Part shown: piece after piece, positions 11,501 to 19,800 of the stretch | Layout: each line of letters begins with the position of its first letter | Position numbering within the stretch: the stretch's first letter is position 1 | Assembly: GCA_014843695.1 (NCBI GenBank) | Contig: CM026401.1 | Span: 24,361,345 to 24,425,344 of the forward strand | Direction of reading: 5' to 3' | DNA length: 64,000 nt | Source of the DNA: Archivesica marissinica | Lineage: Eukaryota > Mollusca > Bivalvia > Venerida > Vesicomyidae | The notes under the pieces: model-generated | Seen by the model: only the letters and a program-made list of their open reading frames with translations | Told to the model about the DNA's origin: nothing | Database searches by the model: none | Made by a program: the position numbers and the translations under genes

Positions 11501-11720
11501 ATGTGTCAGAGCGCTTGGGTTTTGATACGACGACCATAGGCTTATGCTGGTAGAGGACACACACCGTATCGTGTTCAGATGAATTTGCATCTTCGTGGTC
11601 CCAGTTATGCATTGCTGCTGATGTGAAGTTCCCTGGGTCAAAATGGGCTGGCAACTTCATGTCCGCTTCATTTTGACAGTGAGCATGGCCATGTCATGCT
11701 GGCACCGGCACCTGTCGATT
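8523..11720 (-). pseudogene. Frame-broken gene for a large PIN/FEN1-like-motif protein in a mobile element
   Basis: Successive minus-strand frames read as one long protein. They are about 11660-11430 (HNWDHEDANSSEHDTVCVLY), 11429-10944 (ADEKVYSIAKMIQLW..LCLGTFHTTKNLL), about 10890-10140 (NAGHYAQSLDAQKILAEAMQ, then FEFATW-type and CKWKQFVAQWD segments), about 10140-9970 (NIQNCVRFIEERESPFS), 10002-9020 (PISRRKIHT, ELLKYDVVPSPM, EADLWLVLHAFNCAKAGYK at about 9192, LSNDTDVAVAILYH at about 9114), 9023-8715 (RFIPLHILHK, LPALHCLTGCDAPSKVGTK), and last YLQRASTHN and FGYQLENECLVPALW, ending at 8525. The acidic triad EAD / NDTD / TGCD with flanking pattern resembles PIN/FEN1-like nuclease domains. From memory, similar multi-copy uncharacterised proteins occur in invertebrate genomes. 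Damage includes an in-frame TAA at 11442-11444 and frame breaks near 11690, 10900, 10140, 9970, 9020, 8715 and 8635. It lies between the inverted repeats. Nuclease function is inference. Confidence 0.8.
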
Positions 11721-11816
11721 CAAAGAGGTGACAAAGATTTTGCCACCGCGTCCTAGACTGTGTGCAAACTCGGCATTCAATACAGACATTGGTGTTCTTT
11801 TTCTGCCAGAATGGTG

Positions 11817-12105
11817 ATTGTGGAACATGTGCAGGAACATGGTCTGTATTTTCGATTGACATTGGAATCATTTGATAGAGACTCCATATCGATTTTATAT
11901 TGTCGCTCAAGAAATGGCCGAGATATGACCGGCATGGTTTCTTGCCAGGTGGGCAACTTTTGGGGCATGCTGGGAAAAATCTATAGGGTTTTCGAGCGAG
12001 AACCCAAATTTTTTAGGACCTATACTACCATATAAAAATTAATATTTCCCTATACATAAAAATGCATACAACTCTGTCCCAGCCCCAGGAGTATAAGACG
12101 ACACC
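11817..12105 (-). mobile_element. Right long inverted repeat of the 4.2-kb element
   Basis: Reverse complement of 7899-8252. Shared blocks include TTCGATTGACATTGGAATCA, GGGCAACTTTTGGGGCATGC and TATACTACCATATAAAAA. The inner end overlaps the expected 5' end of the minus-strand gene, so the repeat may include its N-terminal codons or promoter. Confidence 0.88.
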
Positions 12106-12268
12106 CCTACTTTGGTCCTGAAATCTGTGGTTTTGGCATGCACTCGCCTATAAGATGACACCCATTCTTTGGTCCTGAAATCTGTGGTTTTGGCATGCAC
12201 TCACCTATAAGACGACACCCATTCTTTGGTCATGAAATTTGTGGTTTTAGCATGCACTTGCATATAAG
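12096..12268. repeat. 56-bp tandem repeat, about three copies, at the right end of the element
   Basis: TATAAGACGACACCC, then CTTTGGTC(C/A)TGAAAT(C/T)TGT and GGCATGCACT, is repeated three times. The left outer end has a single related motif (ATATAAGGTGATCTCGCC near 7890). These may be subterminal repeats of the element or an expansion next to it. Confidence 0.85.
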
Positions 12269-12544
12269 ACAGGTTCATAAAATGACCAAGAATAAATTGC
12301 ATGTTTGTCCAGTGAAAGTTGAAGAGTGCTTTTTTTCTAAAACGTAATTATGGATACCATAACGGTAAGTTTTTGTTTAAAATAGGAATGGCTACGTATC
12401 ATATTCGAATATACAATTAGCAATTTCATTGTATTTGTTCTCAAATAAAATGTTACTGTATATACTGCATATAACTGTTTAATTTTCGATCAATTAATAT
12501 TTAGATATAACAAATATAACACAAATAGATTTACAAACATTATC
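12269..12544. other. AT-rich unique sequence, no gene seen
   Basis: Nothing beyond short AT-driven frames. ATGGATACCATAACG followed by GTAAGT (about 12352) looks like an ATG next to a donor but has no supporting context. Confidence 0.4.
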
Positions 12545-12775
12545 TATCATTTAAATGTTTCCAAAGATCTTGTAAAATTCAACTGTTTAACCATCAGAAC
12601 CAGGGTTTTTGTTATTCTTCATTTCATGTGGAGTTTGGGAGCATACAAACTCAGCTAAGCTGCCATCACATTGTCGAGAATCATCTATTTCTAGCTTATT
12701 TACTGTTTCATTAAATAAGTTGAAACACGAGCCAACTATTTCTTTGTTAAGCATGGGGCCATTTTTAAATCACTA
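12545..12775 (-). mobile_element. LINE relic: start of an L1-like reverse transcriptase
   Basis: On the - strand one frame reads EIVGSCFNLFNETVNKLEID, then MKNNKNPGSDG, a TAA, and TVEFYKIFG in the same frame. The K-K-PGxDG..xEFYK block is the conserved N-terminal reverse-transcriptase motif of L1-like elements. Only about 230 bp survive. The orientation is opposite to the LINE at 6899-7880 and covers the part that copy lacks, so the two may or may not belong to one family. Confidence 0.75.
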
Positions 12776-13152
12776 TAAGCATGTGACCTGACATCAAAGA
12801 TCATTGTAAAATTTAGAAGTTAACGTCAAATGTTGATAATATATACTGTAATATATACTGTGTCCACTCTTTATCTTTGTCCTGAATAAGGGGCTCATGA
12901 AATTGTGGGCGAAAATCGTCCGTTGATCTCAACAAGTAATTATAGAATGTTTATTGGAACATATGAAATCTTATAGATTATTATAGAAATGTAACAACAA
13001 ACAGCATTCATTTGCATCAGCGGATAGTTACATAGGAAGCAAGTCAAAATTCCCATGTCCAAAACGGTCCAAGTACATAACGGCTCGGAATTCAAAACGG
13101 CCCACATTTGTAAATTGTTATGTTACCAAAACAGCCCAGAAATGGCCCAACT
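12776..13152. other. Unique sequence with a low-grade interspersed relic
   Basis: Phrases such as CTGTGTCCACTCTTTATCTTTG and CTGAATAAGGGGCTCATGAAA resemble a diffuse bivalve interspersed repeat that recurs at 13370-13680. No coding signal. Confidence 0.45.
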
Positions 13153-13285
13153 AAGTGGATGCTTAGCACAGGTGGCTTGTTAATAGCGGTCAACTGTATA
13201 ACAAAGCAACATATTGGGAATCTGAAAACTGGCTGCTTAGTTAATGCAGGTTGGCTATTTAATAGAGGTGAGCACTAACACAGGT
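13153..13285. mobile_element. TTAAGCAGCCA-type dispersed repeat, copy 2, inverted and diverged
   Basis: Contains ACATATTGGGAATCTGAAAA followed by CTGGCTGCTTAG. This is the complement of the copy at 5949-6082, with roughly 15-20% divergence and degraded ends. Confidence 0.65.
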
Positions 13286-13369
13286 TTACATGTATGTACA
13301 TGTATTTTGTGTCCAGGCCGTAGTGTTGTCATGCATAGGGAGATGTAACTATGCACAAATGTTCGTCCA

Positions 13370-13680
13370 ACAACCGGGACCCATTAAGTAAATAATATCG
13401 GGCACACTTCAAGGTTAAAGGTCAAATATTGGGAAAATATATTGTGTCCGCTTTGTAGCTAAACATTGTCCTGAATGTAAATTGTAAAATAGTTTGGTAA
13501 AATGTTCCCCATATGAAGACAATGTGTACACAGTGTAGCATTCAAAGCCCTGGTTCCTACCCCAAAGGTCAAGGTCACACTTAAGAGGTAATGGTCAATT
13601 ATTGATATATATATTGATGTTACTTGTTGGATATTGAACTAGTTTGGCACAAATGTTCACACTGATGAGATGATATGCCA
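13370..13680. mobile_element. Diffuse interspersed repeat common in bivalves, relic
   Basis: CAAGGTTAAAGGTCAAATATTGG, CCCCAAAGGTCAAGGTCACAC and TTTGGCACAAATGTTCACAC with TGATGAGATGAT are diagnostic phrases that I know from several bivalve genomes. Related text occurs at 31050-31290 and 40560-40700. It is non-coding. The element class is not determined here. Confidence 0.55.
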
Positions 13681-13699
13681 TTAACCTCCAATCCTCCAT

Positions 13700-13738
13700 A
13701 CCCCCCCAACCCCCCATACCCCCCCGACCCCCCCACCC
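13700..13738 (-). other. G-quadruplex-capable G-rich tract on the - strand
   Basis: The + strand has five C-runs of 3-7 separated by 2-3 bases. The complement therefore has G-runs of 7, 7, 6, 7 and 3 with very short loops. It lies about 150 bp upstream of the carrier gene's ATG exon. Confidence 0.7.
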
Positions 13739-13751
13739 ATTAAACACAATT

Positions 13752-13825
13752 TCTCCAGGTATACACACACCACTTTATTGCTGCCATCCAGTAGGGGACT
13801 ATATATTGGAGGGCAATATTTCATG
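13752..13825 (-). repeat. Dispersed repeat, copy A (partner 54638-54720)
   Basis: AGGTATACACACACCACTTT, then TGCCATCCAGTAGGGGACT and AGGGCAATATTT, match the reverse complement of 54638-54720. The similarity continues into the adjacent C-rich/G-rich tract. TGGAGGGCAATATTTCAT is also duplicated locally at 13807-13840. Confidence 0.8.
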
Positions 13826-13902
13826 GAGGGCAATATTTCATTCACTTGTTTTATTTTCTTCTTTTTGTTTGGTGTATTTTCAGGATAATTGCTCAATACT
13901 GA

Positions 13903-13983
13903 ATGCAGAAGTCAAATTTAACAGAGTTTGCTTGTGGTGGATTGGCAGCATGCTGTGCAGGAGTTTTCACCAACCCTTTAGAG
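13903..13983 (+). CDS. SLC25A35: SLC25A34/35-like mitochondrial carrier, first coding exon
   Basis: A good acceptor (T-rich tract ending TATTTTCAG at 13883) leads into about 19 untranslated bases and then ATG at 13903. The exon encodes 27 residues including CGGLAACCAGVFTNPLE and ends at GAG before the donor GTATAC, phase 0. Joined to exon 2 it forms PLEVVK, which is the PX[DE]XX[KR] signature of the first SLC25 repeat, so the intron cuts through the family's hallmark motif. The sequence G-G-LAAC..VFTNPLEVVKTRMQLQGEL is characteristic of the SLC25A34/SLC25A35 subgroup (related to yeast OAC1). These are inner-membrane carriers with six helices. The substrate in animals is not settled by sequence. 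The acceptor upstream of the ATG implies a separate 5' untranslated exon. Confidence 0.85.
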
Positions 13984-14154
13984 GTATACACCAAGCATAT
14001 CAAACAGTGATTGCAATCTGCAGGCATTCATTCTTCAAAGTGCACGATATATGTAAGATATATGCATATCATGGAAATTATATATGGATTGTGTGCGATA
14101 GACGATGCGAAACGAAATAAAGATTTTCCTTGAGTTATTTTTCCTATCCTAACT

Positions 14155-14800
14155 GTCAAAATGTTACATGTACCGATACGTTAATTAAAATGTTACAGGT
14201 ACCGGTATGTTAATTAAAATGTTACAGGTACTGGTATGTTAATTAAAATGTTACAGGTACCGGTATGTTAATTAAAATGTTACAGGTACTGGTATGTTAA
14301 TTAAACTGTTACAGGTACTGGTATGTTAATTAAAATGTTACAGGTACTGGTATGTTAATTAAACTGTTACAGGTACCGGTATGTTAATTAAACTGTTACA
14401 GGTACTGGTATGTTAATTAAAATGTTACAGGTACTGGTATGTTAATTAAACTGTTGCAGGTACTGGTATGTTAATTAAACTGTTACAGGTACTGGTATGT
14501 TAATTAAACTGTTACAGGTACTGGTATGTTAATTAAAATGTTACAGGTACTGGTATGTTAATTAAACTGTTGCAGGTACTGGTATGTTAATTAAACTGTT
14601 ACAGGTACCGGTATGTTAATTAAACTGTTACAGGTACCAGTATGTTAATTAAAATGTTACAGGTACTGGTATGTTAATTAAAATGTTACAGGTACTGGTA
14701 TGTTAATTAAAATGTTACAGGTACTGGTATGTTAATTAAAATGTTACAGGTACTGGTATGTTAATTAAACTGTTACAGGTACTGGTATGTTAATTAATAC
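14155..14800. repeat. 29-bp tandem array, about 22 copies, in intron 1
   Basis: TGTTACAGGTACTGGTATGT, then TAATTAAA(A/C), repeats every 29 bp. Variants are TACCGG/TACTGG and AAAATG/AAACTG. One or more detached, diverged copies lie at 15057-15105, beyond the SINE. Each unit contains TTACAG|GTACTG, which resembles an acceptor AG directly joined to a donor GT. Confidence 0.96.
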
Positions 14801-14814
14801 TTTATTTATTTTAC

Positions 14815-15055
14815 AACGATTGTGAAGCAAGTTTTAACAACTTATATTAATCACTCTCGTTGGCTCGGATGAAAGCGTATATGTGGTCATTCATGTGGGA
14901 GGAAACCGGAGTACCCGGAGAAAACCCACCTGTCCGAGCTGGCGACCACTGTACCATCTCACATACTTCCCTGTCGGAGGATCAAACCCGGGTCGCATTG
15001 GTGAGAAGCGAGCGTGCTAACCACTGCGCTAATCGGACAGCCAGTCGAGTCAACC
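14815..15055 (-). mobile_element. tRNA-derived SINE inserted in the 29-bp array
   Basis: Read on the - strand, the head has a tRNA-like A box TTAGCGCAGTGG (about 15021-15032) and a B box GGGTTTGATCC (14979-14989). The central part GTTTTCTCCGGGTACTCCGG, then TTTCCTCCCACA, resembles the conserved central domain seen in V-type/HE1-like SINEs. The AT-rich 3' end lies at about 14815-14835. Intact 29-bp repeat sequence lies on both sides. Family name is not assigned. Confidence 0.85.
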
Positions 15056-15112
15056 TGTGTTACAGGTACTGGTATGTTAATTAAATGTTACATGTACCGG
15101 TATATTTATCAC

Positions 15113-15660
15113 AATGTTAGCTGGTGTTTATGGGATGTTAGCTGGTGTTTATGGGATGTTTTATGGGATGTTAGCTGGTGTTTATGGGATGTTAGCTGGT
15201 GTTTATGGGATGTTAGCTGGTGTTTATGGGATATTAGCTGGTGTTTGTGGGATGTTAGCTGGTGTTTATGGGATGTTAGCTGGTGTTTATGGGATGTTAG
15301 CTGGTGTTTATGGGATGTTAGCTGGTGTTTATGGGATCTTAGCTGGTGTTTATGGGATGTTAGCTGGTGTTTATGGGATGTTCGCTGGTGTTTATGGGAT
15401 GTTAGCTGGTGTTTATGGGATGTTAGCTGGTGTTTATGGGATGTTAGCTGGTGTTTATGGGATGTTAGCTGGTGTTTATGGTATGTTAGCTGGTGTTTAT
15501 GGGATGTTAGCTGGTGTTTATGGGATGTTAGCTTGTGTTTATGGGATGTTAGCTTGTGTTTATGGGATGTTAGCTTGTATTTATGGGATGTTAGCTTGTG
15601 TTTATGGGATGTTAGCTGGTGTTTATGGGATGTTAGCTGGTGTTTATGGGATGTTGGTTT
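15113..15660. repeat. 21-bp tandem array, about 26 copies, abutting the exon 2 acceptor
   Basis: TTAGCTGGTGTTTATGGGAT repeats every 21 bp with rare variants (GCTTGTG in five late copies, TTCGCTGG once). Because 21 is a multiple of three, two + frames stay open and give fake proteins of 247 and 184 codons. The final unit degrades into GATGTTGGTTTTGTTGTAG, which is itself the splice acceptor of exon 2. Confidence 0.97.
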
Positions 15661-15668
15661 TGTTGTAG

Positions 15669-15736
15669 GTTGTAAAAACTCGCATGCAACTCCAAGGGGA
15701 GCTTCTGAAGAAAGGACATTACAAAGTACATTACAA
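15669..15736 (+). CDS. SLC25A35: SLC25A34/35-like mitochondrial carrier, exon 2
   Basis: The acceptor is TTTTGTTGTAG at 15668. The exon encodes VVKTRMQLQGELLKKG followed by HYKVHY and two bases (AA) of a split codon. The donor is GTATGT at 15737, a strong 5' splice site. VVK completes the first PX[DE]XX[KR] signature, and TRMQLQGEL is the matrix-facing stretch after helix 1. It ends in phase 2, so the next exon must begin with a single base. The next recognisable exon at 53417 needs one preceding base instead, so it cannot follow directly. The protein segment expected next (helix 2 to the second repeat) was not found in sequenced bases. Confidence 0.88.
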
Positions 15737-16142
15737 GTATGTACAACATTCTACTAAAATAGTATTAATGGAAAAGTGACTTGATTGTTTATAACGTATA
15801 GGTAGTCTGTCCCACTCACAAACCCCAACTTTTGTCTGAACAGAGTCTTTGTAAAGCATTAATCGTAAATAAATACCTATTTGTTGATCTATAAAAAAGT
15901 CACCCTACCAAATTTCAAGAAATTTTTGTTCTCTTAGGTGTTTTGCCATAAACATGATTTTCATGTTCCCTATGGAGGTGGCCTGTTGTATATTTTTCAG
16001 ATGTCATCTTGTATTGATGAAAACTTATGTTTTACAAATCCTTAATTGATTACTTACATAATCTTGCCACATGTTCAGAAAAATGGAATACGGATATGGT
16101 TGTCTGGTAATCTTGGATGTTTTGTTTTAATTTGGGAGAGAG
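15737..16142. other. Intronic unique sequence, no exon seen
   Basis: Contains old interspersed-repeat-like text (ACCAAATTTCAAGAAATTTTTG) and no splice-bounded open segment. Confidence 0.5.
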
Positions 16143-16656
16143 GTAAACAAACAACATATGGCGGTTCACATGCAAGCTCTTGTGAAGAGGTAAACAAACA
16201 ACATATGGCGGTTCACATGCAAGCTCTTGTGAAGAGGTAAACAAACAACATATGGCGGTTCACATGCAAGCTCTTGTGAAGAGGTAAACAAACAACATAT
16301 GGTGGTTCACATGCAAGCTCTTGTGAAGAGGTAAACAAACAACATATGGTGGTTCACATGCAAGCTCTTGTGAAGAGGTAAACAAACAACATATGGCGGT
16401 TCACATGCAAGCTCTTGTGAAGAGGTAAACAAACAACATATGGCGGTTCACATGCAAGCTCTTGTGAAGAGGTAAACAAACAACATATGGTGGTTCACAT
16501 GCAAGCTCTTGTGAAGAGGTAAACAAACAACATATGGCGGTTCACATGCAAGCTCTTGTGAAGAGGTAAACAAACAACATATGGCGGTTCACATGCAAGC
16601 TCTTGTGAAGAGGTAAACAAACAACATATGGCGGTTCACATGCAAGCTCTTGTGAA
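16143..16656. repeat. 47-bp tandem array, 11 copies
   Basis: GTAAACAAACAACATATGG, (C/T)GGTTCACATGCAAGCTCTTG and TGAAGAG repeat every 47 bp. Copies are identical except C/T at one site. Each junction reads GAAGAG|GTAAAC, a good match to a 5' splice site. There are no spacers, so it is not CRISPR-like. Confidence 0.97.
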
Positions 16657-16837
16657 AATGTCATGTAATGTTGAAGCAATCAGGTAAGCAATCTTGCAAA
16701 ATACTGCACTAAATATATATACACAACAGTATATATACACAGTGTTCCAACAGTATTTCACCAAAAGTATACCCTGTATTCAGTCTCTGTATCTTAATTT
16801 TCCACAAATCCATCCTAATCCATGTATGATCATTTGC

Positions 16838-19800
16838 ATCCCCTATAATGGCTTGCCTCACCTATAAAGGCTTGCCTCCCCTATATTAGCTTGCATCCCC
16901 TATAATGTCTTGCCTCCACTATATTAGCTTGCCTCCCCTATAATGGCTTTCCTCCCCTATGATGGCTTTTCTCCCCTATAATGGCTTTCCTCCCCTATGA
17001 TGGCTTTCCTCCCCTATAATGGCTTACCTCCCCTATGATGGCCTCCCTCCCCTATAATGGCTTGCCTCGCTTATAATGGCTTGCCTCCCCTATAATGGCT
17101 TTCGTCCGCTATAATGGCTTGCCTCCCCTATAATGGCTTTCGTCCGCTATAATGGCTTACCTCCCCTATAATGGCTTACCTCCCCTATGATGGCTGGCCT
17201 CCCCTATGATGGCTGGCCTCACCTATAATGGATGGCCTCCCCTATAATGTCTGGCCTCCCCTATGATGGCTGGCCTCCCCTATAATGGATGGCCTCCCCT
17301 ATAATGTCTGGCCTCCCCTATGATGGCTGGCCTCCCCTATAATGGATGGCCTCCCCTATAATGGATGGCCTCCCCTATAATGGATGGCCTCCCCTATAAT
17401 GGATGGCCTCCCCTATAATGTCTGGCCTCCCCTATAATGGATGGCCTCCCCTATAATGGATGGCCTCCCCTATAATGTCTGGCCTCCCCTATAATGGATG
17501 GCCTCCCCTATAATGGATGGCCTCCCCTATAATGTCTGGACTCCCCTATAATGGATGGCCTCCCCTATAATGGATGGCCTCCCCTATAATGTCTGGCCTC
17601 CCCTATGATGGTGTGCATCCCCAATAATGGTGTGCATCCCCAATAATGGTTTTCCTCCACTATGATGATTTTGCTCCCCTATAATGTCTGGCCTCCCCTA
17701 TAATGTCTGGCCTCGTCTATAATGGCCTGCCTCCCCTATAATGTCTGGCTTCCCCTATAATGGCTTTTCTCCCCTATGAAGGTTAACCTCCCCTATGATG
17801 GCTTTCCTCCACTATGATGGCTTACCTCCCCTATGATGGCTTTCCTCCCCTATATTGGCTTGCCTCCCCTATAATGTCTGTCCTCCCCTATAATGTCTGT
17901 CCTCCCCTATAATGGCTGTCCTCCCCTATAATGGCTTGCCTCCCCTATAATGGTGTGCATCCCCAATAATGGTTTTCCTCCCCTATAATGGCTTACCTCC
18001 CCTATAATGTCTGGCCTCCCCTATAATGTCTGGCCTCGTCTATAATGGCCTGCCTCCCCTATAATGTCTGGCTTCCCCTATAATGGCTTTTCTCCCCTAT
18101 GAAGGTTAACCTCCCCTATGATGGCTTTCCTCCACTATGATGGCTTACCTCCCCTATGATGGCTTTCCTCCCCTATATTGGCTTGCCTCCCCTATAATGT
18201 CTGTCCTCCCCTATAATGTCTGTCCTCCCCTATAATGGCTGTCCTCCCCTATAATGGCTTGCCTCCCCTATAATGGTGTGCATCCCCAATAATGGTTTTC
18301 CTCCCCTATAATGGCTTACCTCCCCTATAATGGCTTACCTCCCCTATAATGGCTTACCTCCCCAATAATGGCTTTCCTCCCCTATAATGGCTTACCTCCC
18401 CTATAATGGCTACCTCCCCTATAATGCTTACCTCCCCTATAATGACTGGCCTCCCTATAATGGCTTACTTCCCCTATAATGGCTGGCCTCCACTATAATG
18501 GCTTTTCTCCCCTATCATGGCTGGCCTCCCCTATAATGGCTTACCTCCCCTATAATGGCATACTTCCCCTATAATGGCTGGCCTCCCCTATAATGGCTGG
18601 CCTCCCCTATAATGATTTTTCTCCCTATGATGGCTGGCCTCCCCTATAATGGCTTACCTCCCCTATAATGGCTGGCCTCCCCTATAATGGCTTTTCTCCC
18701 CTATGATGGCTGGCCTCCCCTATGATGGCTTACCTCCCCTATATTGGCTTGCCTCCCCTATAATGGCTGGCCTCCCCTATAATGGCTGGCCTCCCCTATG
18801 ATGGTTTTCTGCCCCTATAATGTCTGGCCTCCCCTATACTGTCTGGCCTCCCCTATAATGGCCTGCCTCCCCTATAATGTCTGGCCTCCCCTATAAAGTC
18901 TGGCCTCCCCTATAATGTCTGGCCTCCCCTATAATGTCTGTCCTCCCCTATAATGGCTGGCCTACCCTATAATGTCTGGCCTCCACTATGATGGCTTATC
19001 TCCCCTATGATGGCTTTCCTCCCCTATAATGGCTTTCCTCCCCTATAATGGTTTTCCTCCCCTATGATGGCTTACCTCCCCTATGATGGCTTGCCTCCCC
19101 TATAATGGGTTACCTCCCCTATGATGGTTTTCCTCCCCTATGATGGCTTACCTCCCCTATGGTGGCTTACCTCCCCTATGATGGCTTACCTCCCCTATGA
19201 TGGTTTTTGCTCCCCTATAATGGCTTACCTCCCACCCTATGATGGCTTACCTCCCCTATGATGGTTTTACCTCCCCTATGATGGCTTACCTCCCCTATGA
19301 TGGCTTGCCTCCCCTATAATGGCTTACCTCCCTATGCTGATTTTCCTCCCCTATGGTGGCTTTCCTCCCCTATGATGGCTTACCTCCCCTATGATGGTTT
19401 TTCTCCCCTATAATGGCTTACCTCCCCTATGATGGCTTACCTCCCCTATGACGGCTTACCTCCCCTATGATGGTTTCCTCCCCTATGATGGCTTACCTCC
19501 CCTATGATGATTTACCTCCCCTATGATGGCTTACCTCCCCTATGATGGTTTTTGCTCCCCTATAATGGCTTACCTCCCCTATGATGGCTTACTTCCCCTA
19601 TGATGGTTTTACCTCCCCTATAATGGCTGGCCTCCCCTATACTGGCCTTCCTCCCCCTATAATGGCTGGCCTCCCCTATACTGGCCTTCCTCCCCCTATA
19701 ATGCTTGCATCCCCTATATTAGGTTGCCTCCCCTATAATGGCTGGCCTCCCCTATAATGGCCTGCCTCCCCCTATAATGGCTTGCATCCCCAATAATGGC

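Larger units (their letters stand above)
13984..15668 (+). other. Intron 1 of the carrier gene
   Basis: A phase-0 intron of 1685 bp from GTATAC to TTGTTGTAG. It holds a 29-bp minisatellite, a SINE inserted in that minisatellite, and a 21-bp minisatellite running to the acceptor. About two thirds of the intron is tandem repeat. Confidence 0.8.

Noticed and set aside
12352..12373. Tiny ATG exon with a perfect GTAAGT donor
   Set aside because: Five codons with no partner exon. Such strings are expected by chance in this much sequence.
14979..15042. Stand-alone tRNA gene on the - strand
   Set aside because: A- and B-box-like sequences are present, but the flanking SINE body and lack of a clean cloverleaf indicate a SINE head.
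15014..15757. 247- and 184-codon repetitive proteins (SWCLWDV, LAGVYGM)
   Set aside because: Produced by the 21-bp intronic array. The real coding part is only 15669-15736, in a different frame from the repeats.
16143..16656. Regular 47-bp direct repeats as a CRISPR array
   Set aside because: Units are contiguous with no variable spacers, and the genome is eukaryotic.
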